Below the pieces are notes generated by a model. That model did not search any database. It was not told where the DNA came from and saw only the letters and a program-made list of their open reading frames with translations. The translations under genes and the position numbers were made by a program. DNA of 64,000 bases from Larix kaempferi (Eukaryota > Streptophyta > Pinopsida > Pinales > Pinaceae): the NCBI GenBank assembly GCA_027924585.1, contig BSBM01000965.1, forward strand, positions 1 to 64,000, written 5' to 3'. Below are positions 32,900 to 43,246 of this stretch, in pieces; the stretch's first letter is position 1; every line of letters begins with the position of its first letter.

Positions 32900-34503
32900 G
32901 TAGGAAAGATCATATACCATCACCTACAAAAGAAGGACTACAACATTTGTTCCAGCAACAAAGTTATCTATTGAAGATATTGAAGTTCCCAGGATTCGGG
33001 AAGTATGCCATGATCGAGGAGTTCCAGCCGATCATGAAGAATGATATTTGGGATGCAGTCCCAAGACCTGAAGGGAAGTCTGTTGTGACTTCCAAATGGA
33101 TCTACAAGATCAAGCATGCTGCAGATGGTAGCATAGAGAAATACAAAGCGAGATTTGTAGCTCGTGGCTTCTCCCAGAAAGAAGGAATTGACTATGAATA
33201 AATTTTTGCTCCTGTAGCCAGATACACTTCCATCAAACCAACACTTGCTCTGGCAGCAGTGATGAAATGGAAGATACACCAGATGGATGTCAAGACAGCC
33301 TTCTTGAATGGTGTAGTCGAGGAGGAAGTGTATGTGGAGCAGCCACTTGGTTTTGAGACACATGACAGGAAGTCATATGTGTGCAGGTTGAAGAAAGCCT
33401 TGTATGGATTGAAGCAAGCTCCTAGGACTTGGTATGGGAGGATAGACAACTTTCTATCCAGTTTGGGCTTTACCAAGAGTAAAGCAGATTCCAACCTTTA
33501 CTACAAGGTTGAGGAAGGAAATCCCATGATACTACTGTTGTATGCAGATGATCTGTTTGTAACAAGTAATGATAGTTTGATTGCCGATACCAAGAGGAAG
33601 CTTGTAGCCGAGTTCGAGATGAAGGACTTGGGGTTGATGCACTATTTTCTAGGCATGGAGGTGTAGCAGAGTATAGATGGAATCTTCCTTGGACAAGGGA
33701 AGTATGTAGTGGAGATCCTGAAGAGGTTCGAGATGATGGACTGCAAGGCCATGGCCACACCTATGGCATCGAACTTGAAGCTTCTGTGTGATGCTTCATC
33801 TGATCCAGTTGATGTCACAGTGTATCGTTAGATGATTGGGTCCTTAATGTACCTGATGAACACGAGACTAGATATTTGCTTTGCGATGAACACATTGAGC
33901 CAGTTCTTGACGGATCCCAGAGGTCTTCACTTGGTTGCTGTAAAGCATATTCTGAGGTACCTGAAGGGTACAATTGATTATGGGCTCAAGTATGATGCGA
34001 ATCAAAAGTTTAACCTGCAGGGTTATGTTGATTCGGACTAGGAAAGCAGTGCTACAGATAGGAAGAGCACATCTGGGTGCTGCTTCAGTACGGGATAAGA
34101 TGTGATCTCTTGGTTTAGCAGGAAGCAGTCCTATGTAGCACTGAGTACAGCCGAAGCAGAGTATGTTGCAGCTTGTTCGGCTAGTTGCGAGGCAGTATGG
34201 CTCCAGAAGCTATTGTATGAGTTATTTGATCTCCTGCTGGAGGCTACTGGTATCTTTTGTGACAACCAGAGTTGTGTGAAGCTGTTTGAGAACCCAATGT
34301 TCCACGACAGGTTGAAACACATTGAGATCAAATATCACTATATTAGGGATATGGTGTAGAGAGGAGTAGTGAAGCTCCTATATGTTGCGACGGACGAATA
34401 GATTGCAGATGTGCTGACGAAACCACTAGCCAGAGTGAAGTTCGAATACTTCAGAGAGAGGCTTGGTGTTCTTCAGATTGACGACACTTCAAGGAAGAAG
34501 TGA
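32900..34503 (+). pseudogene. K2 reverse transcriptase-RNase H, seven stops
   Basis: RVT_2 type: [46 protein letters not shown], and LLLYADDLFVTS with YADD present. RNase H includes GYVDSD, VALSTAEAEYVAAC and CDNQSCVKL. Stops: TAA 33199, TAG 33664, TAG 33829, TAG 34039, TAA about 34096, TAG about 34358 and TAG about 34399. Comparison with K3 gives the lost residues as Trp (EVWQS, SDWAGS), Gln (YRQMIGS, MVQRG, DEQIAD) and Ser (MGSG); the first is Glu (YEEIFAP) by family rule. Confidence 0.9.
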
Positions 34504-34599
34504 TGGACACATTTGCTGGAGCCATTCCAAGCATGATGAGAGGAGGATCCTTCACATGGATGTGGATTTAAGCGCCGGATGATGAGAATCAGGACGATG

Positions 34600-35130
34600 C
34601 TCCAGTTAATGCTCTGTTTATGCATCGTGTTGGATGCTTGTTATGATTTGTTGGATCATTTATATGTATGTATGTATGCATCATGTTGGATGCTGGATAT
34701 GATCAGTTGGATCATTTATATGTATGTATGTATGCATCATGTTGGATGCTAGATATGATTAGTTGGATCATGTATATGTAATGCATCATGTTGGATGCTT
34801 GGACCATGTATCTATATATGTATCAGGTAGATATGTTGTATGATCAGGAAGATCATGTATGATATATATCAGGTGGATACATTGTATGATCAGGTGGATC
34901 ATGTATTTGTGTATGTATCAAGTGGATAAATTTTATGATCAGTTGGATAATGTATGATGATATGTATCAGGTAGATACTTGGTATGCATCGGGTGGATGC
35001 ATTTTATGATTAGGATGATCATGGATGAGGAGCTTCAGGATGTTGCTCTAGATGACATGCATCAGGACAATGCAGTGATGATGATCAAGATGATCATGTG
35101 TACATCAAGATGATGTATGGTGAGTATCAG
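34600..35130 (+). repeat. Array of short palindromes with shared loop in K2
   Basis: Units of the type x-ATCAGGTGGAT-x', where the flanks pair: TGATC/GATCA, TGTATC/GATACA, TGCATC/GATGCA. K3 holds the equivalent array at about 53780-54480. Mixed with TATG/TGTA microsatellite tracts. Confidence 0.75.
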
Positions 35131-35204
35131 GTTGATACTTTGTGGCTGTGGAACAGGTTGTGTAGATAAGTATATAATCTATCCATGGGAGGTTTGCAGA
35201 TAGT

Positions 35205-35720
35205 ATTTCGAGGTTTTTCCTATGGCATGTAATGTGGCCCTGGGATATCTGGAAAATGCTCTTTCAAGGTTTTTCTTTGGGAGGACATATAATCCATCCC
35301 TAGGAGATCTAATAGGTTGAGCTGTGTGCTCGTAATCAGTCTTGGGATGCTCTTTCGAGGTTTTGTCCTATGGCATATAATCTAGCCCTGGGAGATCCTA
35401 TAGGTCGGAGTTGTGTACCCGTAACAGCCTGGGATGCTCTTTCAAGGTTTTGCCATGACCACATATAATCCATCCCTGGGAGATCTGACAGGTAGAGCTG
35501 TGTGCTCATAACAGCCTGGGATGCTCTTTCGAGGTTTTGTGGTGACCACATATAATACAGCCCTGGGAGATCCTATAGGTCGCAGATCTGTGCCCGTAAC
35601 AGCCTGGTATGCTCTTTCAAGGTTTTGTGGTGGGGTCACATATAATACAGCCCTAGGAGATCCGACAGGTAGAGCTGTGTGATCGTAACGGCCTGGGATG
35701 CTCTTTCGAGTTTTTGTGAC
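35205..35720 (+). repeat. 87-89 bp tandem repeat in K2 3' region
   Basis: The motif CCTGGGATGCTCTTTC starts near 35341, 35428, 35515, 35603 and 35692, each followed by GAGGTTTTG, ACATATAAT and CCCTGGGAGATC. Confidence 0.88.
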
Positions 35721-35954
35721 GCACATAATAAGTCCCGAGGATTCCACAGTATGGCCAGTGATGATGAAGACCTGTAGGTGGTGGGGTCTACATCCAGTAT
35801 GAAAAAGGACTGGCTCTGTATAAATTCCTATGACGAGTAGATTCAGATATTGATTGAGATAGTAGCAACAATGATGATGATGATGATTCGTTGATGATAA
35901 TCCAGAGAAGAAGACTTGTGCTAGCAGATCTATGTCGAGAAATACCTTCCTAGT

Positions 35955-35964
35955 TAAGAGGGAG
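35955..35964 (+). other. K2 polypurine tract
   Basis: AAGAGGGAG directly before the 3' LTR start TGTTGATG. Confidence 0.85.
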
Positions 35965-36565
35965 TGTTGATGTATATGTAACTTTGGAATGTATTTTACC
36001 TATGTATTTCATTTATGTATATTGTACTCCTATAGAGATGTGTTATTCCTCTATAAGGAAGTGTCATCATTTGTATTGACAAGTGTCGCAAGTGTCGTAA
36101 CTTGCCAAAGGTTTATTAGAACACCATGTGTGGGGTCGGCCCTGATTAATTTAACCTTGGGTTATTATGCTAAGCTAGACAAGTCGGCCCCATAAGTTTA
36201 TTGGGAAGTCAGGACAAGTATAAATAGAGATCGGGAGATCTCTATTTTGATCACTTCATTACTCACTTATCCATCACTCGGAAAGTGGCGCACATGTGAG
36301 GAGGATCAGCTGCTAGGAGGAGACTATCTCTGTGTGCTTGGGTTGTACTTTGGCTGTATCATTACTCTATCTGTCTCTGAGGAAGTTGTGGGGTTTTTCA
36401 CCTTAGGGTTTTCCCCATGAAAACTCTGTGTGTCTATTGTCTCTTATGTTTGCATCTTGTGATGATTGATATTCTTGCTATGATTGGTATGCATTGATAT
36501 ATTGTACATGTTATTCTCTCAGTAAAGATCCTAGAGTATATTGAATTAATGCTAAAAAATTAACA
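35965..36565 (+). mobile_element. K2 3' LTR
   Basis: 601 bp, same ends as the 5' LTR. Its hairpin at 36222-36248 has loop GGGA and the ATC/GAT stem top. Confidence 0.92.
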
Positions 36566-36570
36566 ATGTT

Positions 36571-36936
36571 CACCTTTTTGATCTTCAATGGTTGCTGAAA
36601 TTTGTTCGATGGTATTTCTGGTGCCTCAACACTGTGAATACCTTCTGATTCTGTCATGTATATAGCCCTGGAATCATCCTCATCGTCGGGCTCTCCGGTG
36701 ACGTTGTAACACTCCATCATCATCTCGGGTGTCGCAGTCCATTAAAGTGCCATCGGTTGTCCTTTTGGTACTGCCTCAAATATATTTCCGTGGATCACCT
36801 GTAGCACAGTGTGGTAGAAGGGGTTTTTGTTTGAGAAAGAAAATGATTGGTTGAAGCCAATGGTAAGCTGTTCCCAAGAAGTCATCCCATGTCGTAGTTC
36901 TGTTGGAACATACCATCTCCGCAGTACTTCATCAAA
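36571..36936 (-). pseudogene. E second gag-like domain, 3' part
   Basis: Between K2 and Q. Encodes MTSWEQLTIGFNQSFSFSN and LQVIHGNIFEAVPKG, the end of a Retrotrans_gag fold, then TPEMMMECYNVTGEPDDEDD and EIPSNKFQQPLKIKKVN, the usual link to RT. It joins 42050-42604 after removal of Q and 29160-29398 after removal of K2. At least one stop (TGPMAL-x) and a shift at the start. Confidence 0.8.
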
Positions 36937-36941
36937 CGTGT
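36937..36941. repeat. Q target site duplication, left copy
   Basis: CGTGT, repeated at 42045-42049. Confidence 0.92.
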
Positions 36942-37600
36942 TGTTAGAAAAACAGGATCGCAGAGCAATAATAATAAACAGAAATGGAAATATAATCACA
37001 CACACATTACAAGAGAGACATAGATATGTCGTGGTTCACCCCAAGATGGGCTACGTTCACACTGAAGTTTCCAGTCTTTATTATTATACCGTCCAACAAA
37101 GTGAAGGGATACAACCTGTAGCATAACTACTGCACTTCCTCTTCACTGTCTCACAGTCTCTCTTTTGATCTCAGAGATATTTACAATGCATAATACATAA
37201 TACATCAACCCTAGCCATATTACAATGTCTTTCTTTTATAAGGGAGATATAATGGGAAAATACCATGGGTTACCTAAAACCATGGGCCCGAAAACTGTTG
37301 GCGAAAACAACCCCAAAAATTTTCCTAGGGGGCTACGCACCCAAACCCCCATTTTCTTAGGGGCATTTCCCCTGAACCCCCTTCTTGGGGGCTCTTCCCC
37401 CGAACCCCCATAACTTGGGGGTGTTTCCCCCAAACCCCCTTTCTCGGGAGGCGCTGCCCCCAAACCCCCGACAGGGGCCTGCTGGCCCTCGTGCCCCCCG
37501 GACCCCCTGTGATCATGACGGGATCATAACCAAACCTGGGGTATGGACACAATTGAATAATAATATCTCTGAATCTAGAGATCAGGCTCCACAACCAATA
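36942..37600 (-). mobile_element. Q 3' LTR with GC-rich insertion
   Basis: 659 bp against 404 bp for the partner LTR. The extra about 255 bp (about 37255-37515) is a series of GGGGG-rich arms separated by short spacers. The first bases read TATTGG in place of TGTTGG. Confidence 0.88.
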
Positions 37601-37612
37601 ATCTCCCACTTG
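37601..37612 (-). other. Q polypurine tract
   Basis: CAAGTGGGAGAT on the minus strand next to the 3' LTR. Confidence 0.85.
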
Positions 37613-37686
37613 GAGACTGATCACAACAACTCCACCACTGCTGTACTTGCTGGACCTTGGACTTGGCAACTTTCTCCTCTTCACCT

Positions 37687-39447
37687 TCATGCTAGAAGGC
37701 CAACTGGAACCGAGCAGGAACTCAGTTTCTCTCTGGTCACTATCTTTGTGAACATTTCTATAGGAGTTTGGATAGTATGTATCTTTTCCAGCCTCAACAG
37801 TTCATCTTCCAGAACAAATCTTATGAAATGGTACTTGAGCTGTATATGTTTAGTCCTGGAATGGAATGCTGAGTTCTTTGCAAGATGAATGACACTCTGG
37901 CTATCACTATACAACCTGCTATCCTTCTGCTTCTTACCCACTTCCTCCATAAACCTCTGCAACCAAATCATCTCTTTACTAGCCTGTGTAACAACAACAT
38001 ACTCTGATTCCGTTGTTGAAAGTGCAACAACCTTTTGCAATTTCAAAATCCAACTTACTGTTGTTCCACCTATAGTAAACACATAACCTGTGGTGCTCCT
38101 CTTGCTATCCTTATCACCTGTCATATCTGCATCAACATATCCCTGTAGAACAGTGTCTGAACCTCCAAAACATAAGGCTTGAGTGGTAGTACCTCTCAAA
38201 TACCTGAGAATCCACTGTACGGCCTTCCAATGTCCTTTACCTATTTTTTTCATATATCTGCTCACAACTCCCACTGCTTGTGCAATATCTGGTTTTGTGC
38301 ACACCATATCATACATCAAGTTGCCAACTGCTGATTGATAGGGAATCTTGAACATGTAATTTGTCTCTTCCTGTGTCTTGGGACACATTTCCTTACTTAG
38401 ACTGAAATGGCTAGCCAAAGGTGTACTTACTGGTTTTGCATTCTGCATTCTGAACCTCTCCAACACCTTTTGTATGTACTCACTCAAAGACAATGTCTAT
38501 TTGCGATTTTTCCTATCTCTCGTTATTCTCATACCAAGGATTTTCTTTGCAGCACCCAAATACTTCATTGCGAATGAATTAGCTAGCTTCCTTTTGAGTA
38601 CATTTATATCATGCATGTTAGACCCTGCAACAAGCATGCCATCCACATACAATAACAATATAATATATATTTCATTGTCTAGCTTATTGAAATAAACATA
38701 GTGGTCAGAATGACATCTACTATAACCTTGTTCTGTCATAAACTTGTCAAATTTTAAATACCACTACCTTGGAGCTTGCTTCAAGCCATACAAGCTCTTC
38801 TTCAACCTGCATACCAAATCCTCCTTCCCTTTGACCTCATACCCTTGTGGCTGCTGCATATATATCTCTTCCTCCAAATCCCCATGGAGAAAGGTTGTTT
38901 TTACATCTAGCTATTCAAGATGCAAATCCTCTAACGCCACCATACTTAAGATAGTCCTAATTGAAGCCATCTTAACAACATGAGAAAATATTTCATCAAA
39001 ATCTATACCTTTCTTCTATGCAAACCCCTTTACAACAAGTTTGGCCTTGTACCGCTTCTTACCTCCTTCTTCTTCCTTCAACCTGTAAATCCATTTGTTC
39101 TGCAATGCTCTTTTACCAGCAGGCAACTGAACCAAATCCCAATTCTGGTTTCCTACCAATGAGTACATCTCCTCATTCATACCTTGCTCCCACTTCTTTC
39201 TAGTTTCCACCTGCATTGCTTCTTCATAACACTCTGGTTCAACAACATCAGTCATCAATAAATAATACATTGAAGGAGAGTATCGTTCAGGGAGTCTACT
39301 TAACCTGGTAGATCTTCTTGCAGTTGTAGGAGTTTCAGGTACTTGCTTCTATTCTTGATTTTCTGGCACCTTTGGAACTTCATTTTCTTTAATTTCATCA
39401 AGTACTGTGTATTCTATGTTTTCCTTTTCCTGTTTCTTTCCCTGCAA
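37687..39447 (-). pseudogene. Q reverse transcriptase-RNase H, point stops only
   Basis: Continues the frame of the gene upstream. RVT_2: [42 protein letters not shown], and ILLLYVDGMLVAGS with YVDG in place of the usual YVDD. RNase H: GYVDADMTGD, VALSTTESEYVV, YSDSQSVIHLAKN. Stops are all TAG: 39016-39018 (after GFA), 38911-38913 (after HLE), 38764-38766 (after APR) and 38497-38499. The first three stand at positions that are Gln in related copia RTs. The Asp-to-Gly change in the catalytic box is a separate lesion. Confidence 0.88.
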
Positions 39448-41574
39448 CTAATCTTTATACATGACCTTTTCATTGAATATCACATCTCTACTCCTAATGA
39501 TTTTGTTATTTTCATAATCCCATAAGCGATAACCAAAATCATCAACCCCATATCCAATAAAGGTACATTTCTTGGATTTAGCTTCAAGCTTTGTTCTATT
39601 ATCTTTATCAATATGGACAAATGCTTCACAACCAAACGTTCTTAGAAATGAGTAGTTTACCATTTTACCTATCCATGCCTGCTCTAGAATACCACCATCC
39701 AAAGCACTTGAAGGTCCTCTATTTATTAAATAAACAACAATATTTACAACATCCACCCAAAACTGTAAGGGCAACCCTGCATGCAATCTCATACACCTTG
39801 CACGCTCCATGATCGTTTTGTTTATCCGTTCAGACACACCATTTTCTTGTGGTGTTCCTAGGACTGTCTTCTCTCTATGAATCCCATGGTATGAATAGTA
39901 ACTATCAAACTCCTTGCCGTAGTACTCACCTCCATTATCAGATTTGAGACACTTCAACCTTTTTTCTGTCTCATTCTTAGCCAAATATTTCCACTTCTTA
40001 AAAGTAGAAAACACATCATATTTCTGTCTAATGCAATAAAACCAAGTTTTCCTAGTTGCATTATCAATAAATCTAACATAATAATGAGAGCCACCAAGAG
40101 ATTGTAACTGAGTTGGTCCCCATACATCTGTATGCACAAGCTCTAACTTTTCATTCTTCTTCTGTTTCCCAACCTTGAGAAATCTGACTCTCTTCTGTTT
40201 TCCATAAACACAGTTTTCACAGAATTCCAAACTTACCTGCTTCAAATCTGGCAGCAACTTCCTTGAGTGGAGAATCTGCATCCCCTTCTCACTCATGTGG
40301 CCAAGCATATGATGCCACAATGCTGTACTTGTTCCCATGGAATCTAAAGAGATAGAATGGTCAGTATTATGAGGACATAAATACAACGTACCTACCCTGT
40401 CTCCTTTTGCTATCACCATTGATCCTTTAGTGATCTTCCACCACTTTTCTCCAAATGTAGATAGACAACCGCCATCTCCCAACTTCCCTGTTGAGATCAG
40501 ATTTCTTTTCATAGCAGGAATATGCCTTAGATATTTCAACAGCCAATCAGTTCCCTTATTAAATTTTATCCATACCTTACCCATTCCAACAATTTTACAT
40601 GGCTCATCATCACCCAATAAAACATGTCCAAAATCGCCTGGAACATAATCATCAAAGTATTTCCTATGGGGTGTAGGATGACATGAAGTCACTGAATCTA
40701 CTACCCAATAATCACTAGTATTATCTAATGCAAGAATCAAAGCATCTTGTAACACATCACCTGCTACATTTGCTTCCTTGGTAGTTTCCTGCTGTGCATC
40801 TCCTTTCTTCTTTAGAGATCTGTAGTCTTTCTTCAGATGTCCTTTCTTTCCACAGTTCCAACACTCTATTTTTCCCAGTTTGGACTTGGATCTGCCCATT
40901 TTAGACTTTCCACGATTACCTTGGCTCTTTCCTCTCTCCTTTTGTATTCCCCTGCTCTCCATGGTCAACGCATTACTTGATGTCTCACCTGTGCTTTTTC
41001 TTCGCATTTCCTCGCTAAGAATAACACCAATAACATCATCAAATTTCAAGGTGTTGGAACCAGAGACAGAGTGACTTACAACCATGACCAAGCTATTCCA
41101 GCTTTCTGGCAATGAACACAAGATTAGAAGAGCCCTAACCTCATCATCAAAGTTCACACTTACAGAACTTAGTTGATTTGTAACCGTATTAAACTCATTT
41201 AAATGATCGACAACATATCCACCTTCAGACATCTTCATATTAAATAAACGATTCATTAGAAATACCTTGTTGGAGGCCGAGGGTTTTTCATACAGCTTAC
41301 CTAGTGCGCTCATCAAACCCTCCATTTTCGTTTCTTTTGAGATATTGAAAGCCACCGACGAAGCCAGGCTCAACCATATTGTTCCTAGATCCTTTCTGTC
41401 AAGAACTTCCCATTCTTCATCCTTCATGACCGCTGGCTGCTTTTCTCTTCCTCCCAACGGTAGGAATAGATCCTTCTGGTACAGATAGTTCTCCATTTGC
41501 ATCTTCCATAACTGGAATTTTTGTCCATTAAAATTCTCGACCTTAAACTTTCCTTCTTCCACCATTGCTCCCAC
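39448..41574 (-). pseudogene. Q gag-protease-integrase, 708 codons open to a TAG
   Basis: Gag (UBN2 type) from residue 1, including FKVENFNGQKFQLWKMQM and LNRLFNMKMSEG-like segments. Zinc knuckle near 236: CWNCGKKGHLKKDY, where the last Cys is Tyr. Protease near 293: VVDSVTS in place of D-S-G-A/T-S. Integrase: HHCC from LWHHMLGHMS to CENCVYGKQKR, then Asp in VHTDVWGP, Asp in LKSDNGGEY and Glu in NGVSERINK, all present. The frame stops at TAG 39448-39450 in the linker ahead of RT. Zinc knuckle and protease are therefore damaged while the integrase core looks intact. Confidence 0.88.
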
Positions 41575-41625
41575 TTGAACTAGAAACCCTAGCTTCCTAG
41601 GGGTTTATCTTCCAAATAGACCTTT

Positions 41626-41638
41626 GGTTGTGATACCA
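41626..41638 (-). other. Q primer binding site
   Basis: TGGTATCACAACC on the minus strand, two bases after the LTR end; a tRNA-Met type site. Confidence 0.85.
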
Positions 41639-41640
41639 AT

Positions 41641-42044
41641 TGTTAGAAAAACAGGATCGCAGAGCAATAACAATAAACAAGAATGCAAATATAATCACAC
41701 ACACATTACAAGAGAGACATAGATATATCGTGGTTCACCCCAAGATGGGCTGCGTTCACACTGAAGTTGCCAGTCCTTATTATTATACCGTTCAACAAAG
41801 TGAAGGGATACAACCTACAACACAACTACTGCACTTCCTATTCACTGTCTCACAGTCTCTCTTTTGATCTCAGAGATCTTTACAATGCATAATATCTAAT
41901 ACATCAACCCTAGCCGTATTACAATGTCTTTCTTTTATAGGGGAGATACAATGGGATCATGCTGGGATAAGAACCAAACCTAGGGTACAGACACGACTGA
42001 ATAATAATATTTCTAAATATGGAGATCAGGCTCCACAACCAACA
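41641..42044 (-). mobile_element. Q 5' LTR
   Basis: 404 bp, TGTTGGTTGTGG to TTTTCTAACA on the minus strand, with TGTT/AACA ends. Lacks the GC-rich insertion of the other LTR. Confidence 0.9.
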
Positions 42045-42049
42045 CGTGT

Positions 42050-42604
42050 GTACGAATGCATGTACCAATCCTTCTTTTCTCTCGATCCCCATTGGTGTTG
42101 ACAAGCATTCAGGTGCTCCTTCGGGTCACCTCTTCCATCATATCGCATTTGGTCATACCCCATAGCTTCACCGAACAGAACCTCCATGAGGCATTGACAT
42201 AGTGGCCAAGTTGTGATGTTTGATTTGTACACTACCCACCATCGCACAAGAGTATCCTTCAAGGCTTCCTCCAGGGCCAGTAGACGCTGCGGTTCTGCCA
42301 ATTTTTCCTCAAACTCCGTGAGAAACTTGCCCAAGTTGGGAAATCCCTCATATGTAGGTAACACGTATTCCTCTGTGGCTACCCTTCGCAGTGACTGCGT
42401 TATCCATGCACATCTTCTAAAGGATACTTCATGTAACCGGTTATGCCAATTTTCGAGGGCCTCGCCTGAATATGATGATGCTGAGCTGGCGCTGCCCCAT
42501 CCTAATTCTCCATCCGCGGTGGGATTAACATAATCCTCATATATGTTATACAAACTGTCCCACCGTTCCACAAACTCGTTTCTAGCTGGTTCCGCATAGC
42601 GCAA
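42050..42604 (-). pseudogene. E second gag-like domain, 5' part
   Basis: Encodes EYVLPTYEGFPNLGKFLTEF, EPQRLLALEEALKDTLVRWW, CQCLMEVLFGE and RYDGRGDPKEHLNACQ, a capsid-type Retrotrans_gag region. It lies after the protease, not before it. Cut by Q at the CGTGT target. Confidence 0.82.
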
Positions 42605-42605
42605 C

Positions 42606-43246
42606 CCTTACACGGGATCCAGTGGTGTGATGACTCTCATCTCACGATTCTCAAATGACATCGTCCTCTTCTTAAAATTGATAATCACTTGGTTTTCCAT
42701 GGACCAGTCTATCTCCAACAGTACCGGAGAGGGATTGGTGTCATGCACGATTTCAATGACGCCGAAATTAGCATACATCTTTAGCCCCTCAATTTTGACT
42801 GGGAGTTGACAAACCCGACCAAGTGGAGTGACCTTACTCTGATTTTCCAGTCTTAGCTGTACTGGTGACTAGGTCATCTGTGGCTTTCCCATTGTCTCCC
42901 ATGTCTGCTTGGTCAGAATATTCACATCCAAACCCAAATCCAGAATGATGGAGTCGACATCAAATGCGCCAATTTGTGCCGACATCCACATCTCCCTTCA
43001 TGTCTTCTTCTTATTCATGCAATTAACCTTATGTTCCTGACATGCACCTTCCCATCGATGCAGTAGACCATGTATTTCTTCCAGTGCGTCTGGGTCGTTC
43101 GCCAACTCTAGGAAACTTTCCAAGAAGGCCTTTAGAGTGTTTTCCTTCCTCCGCGACTTCGTTGAGTCTAACGTCGGTGGCATGTCATAGATTTCTTCCT
43201 GAAGAGGTAGCTGCCTCCTATTCCTCATTGCCTCTTGTGCCTTCAA
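42606..43246 (-). pseudogene. E aspartic protease
   Basis: Retropepsin-like: DVDSIILDLGLDVNILTKQTW (D-L-G-L-D in place of the more common D-L-G-S-D), then SPVQLRLENQSKVTPLGRV and SPVLLEIDWSMENQ. In-frame stops after NKKKT, after KPQMT and after PLDPV. Confidence 0.8.

Larger units (their letters stand above)
29404..36565 (+). mobile_element. K2: near full-length Ty1/copia element
   Basis: 7162 bp with LTRs 29404-30007 and 35965-36565 and a perfect ATGTT target duplication. It carries gag-protease-integrase, a 0.47 kb non-coding stretch in place of the end of integrase, RT-RNase H, repeat-rich 3' sequence and a polypurine tract. The LTRs differ at many sites, more than those of K3, so K2 is older. 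It was inserted into E. Confidence 0.92.
36942..42044 (-). mobile_element. Q: Ty1/copia element with unequal LTRs
   Basis: 5103 bp with perfect CGTGT target duplication. Minus-strand order: 5' LTR 42044-41641, primer site, gag-protease-integrase, RT-RNase H, polypurine tract, 3' LTR 37600-36942. Different family from K1-K3. All frames align to one polyprotein interrupted by point stops only, so decay is recent. Inserted into the second gag-like domain of E. Confidence 0.92.

Noticed and set aside
37225-37888. Pro/Gly-rich ORFs on both strands across the Q 3' LTR
   Set aside because: They come from the GC-rich LTR insertion and lack any domain; low complexity alone keeps frames open.
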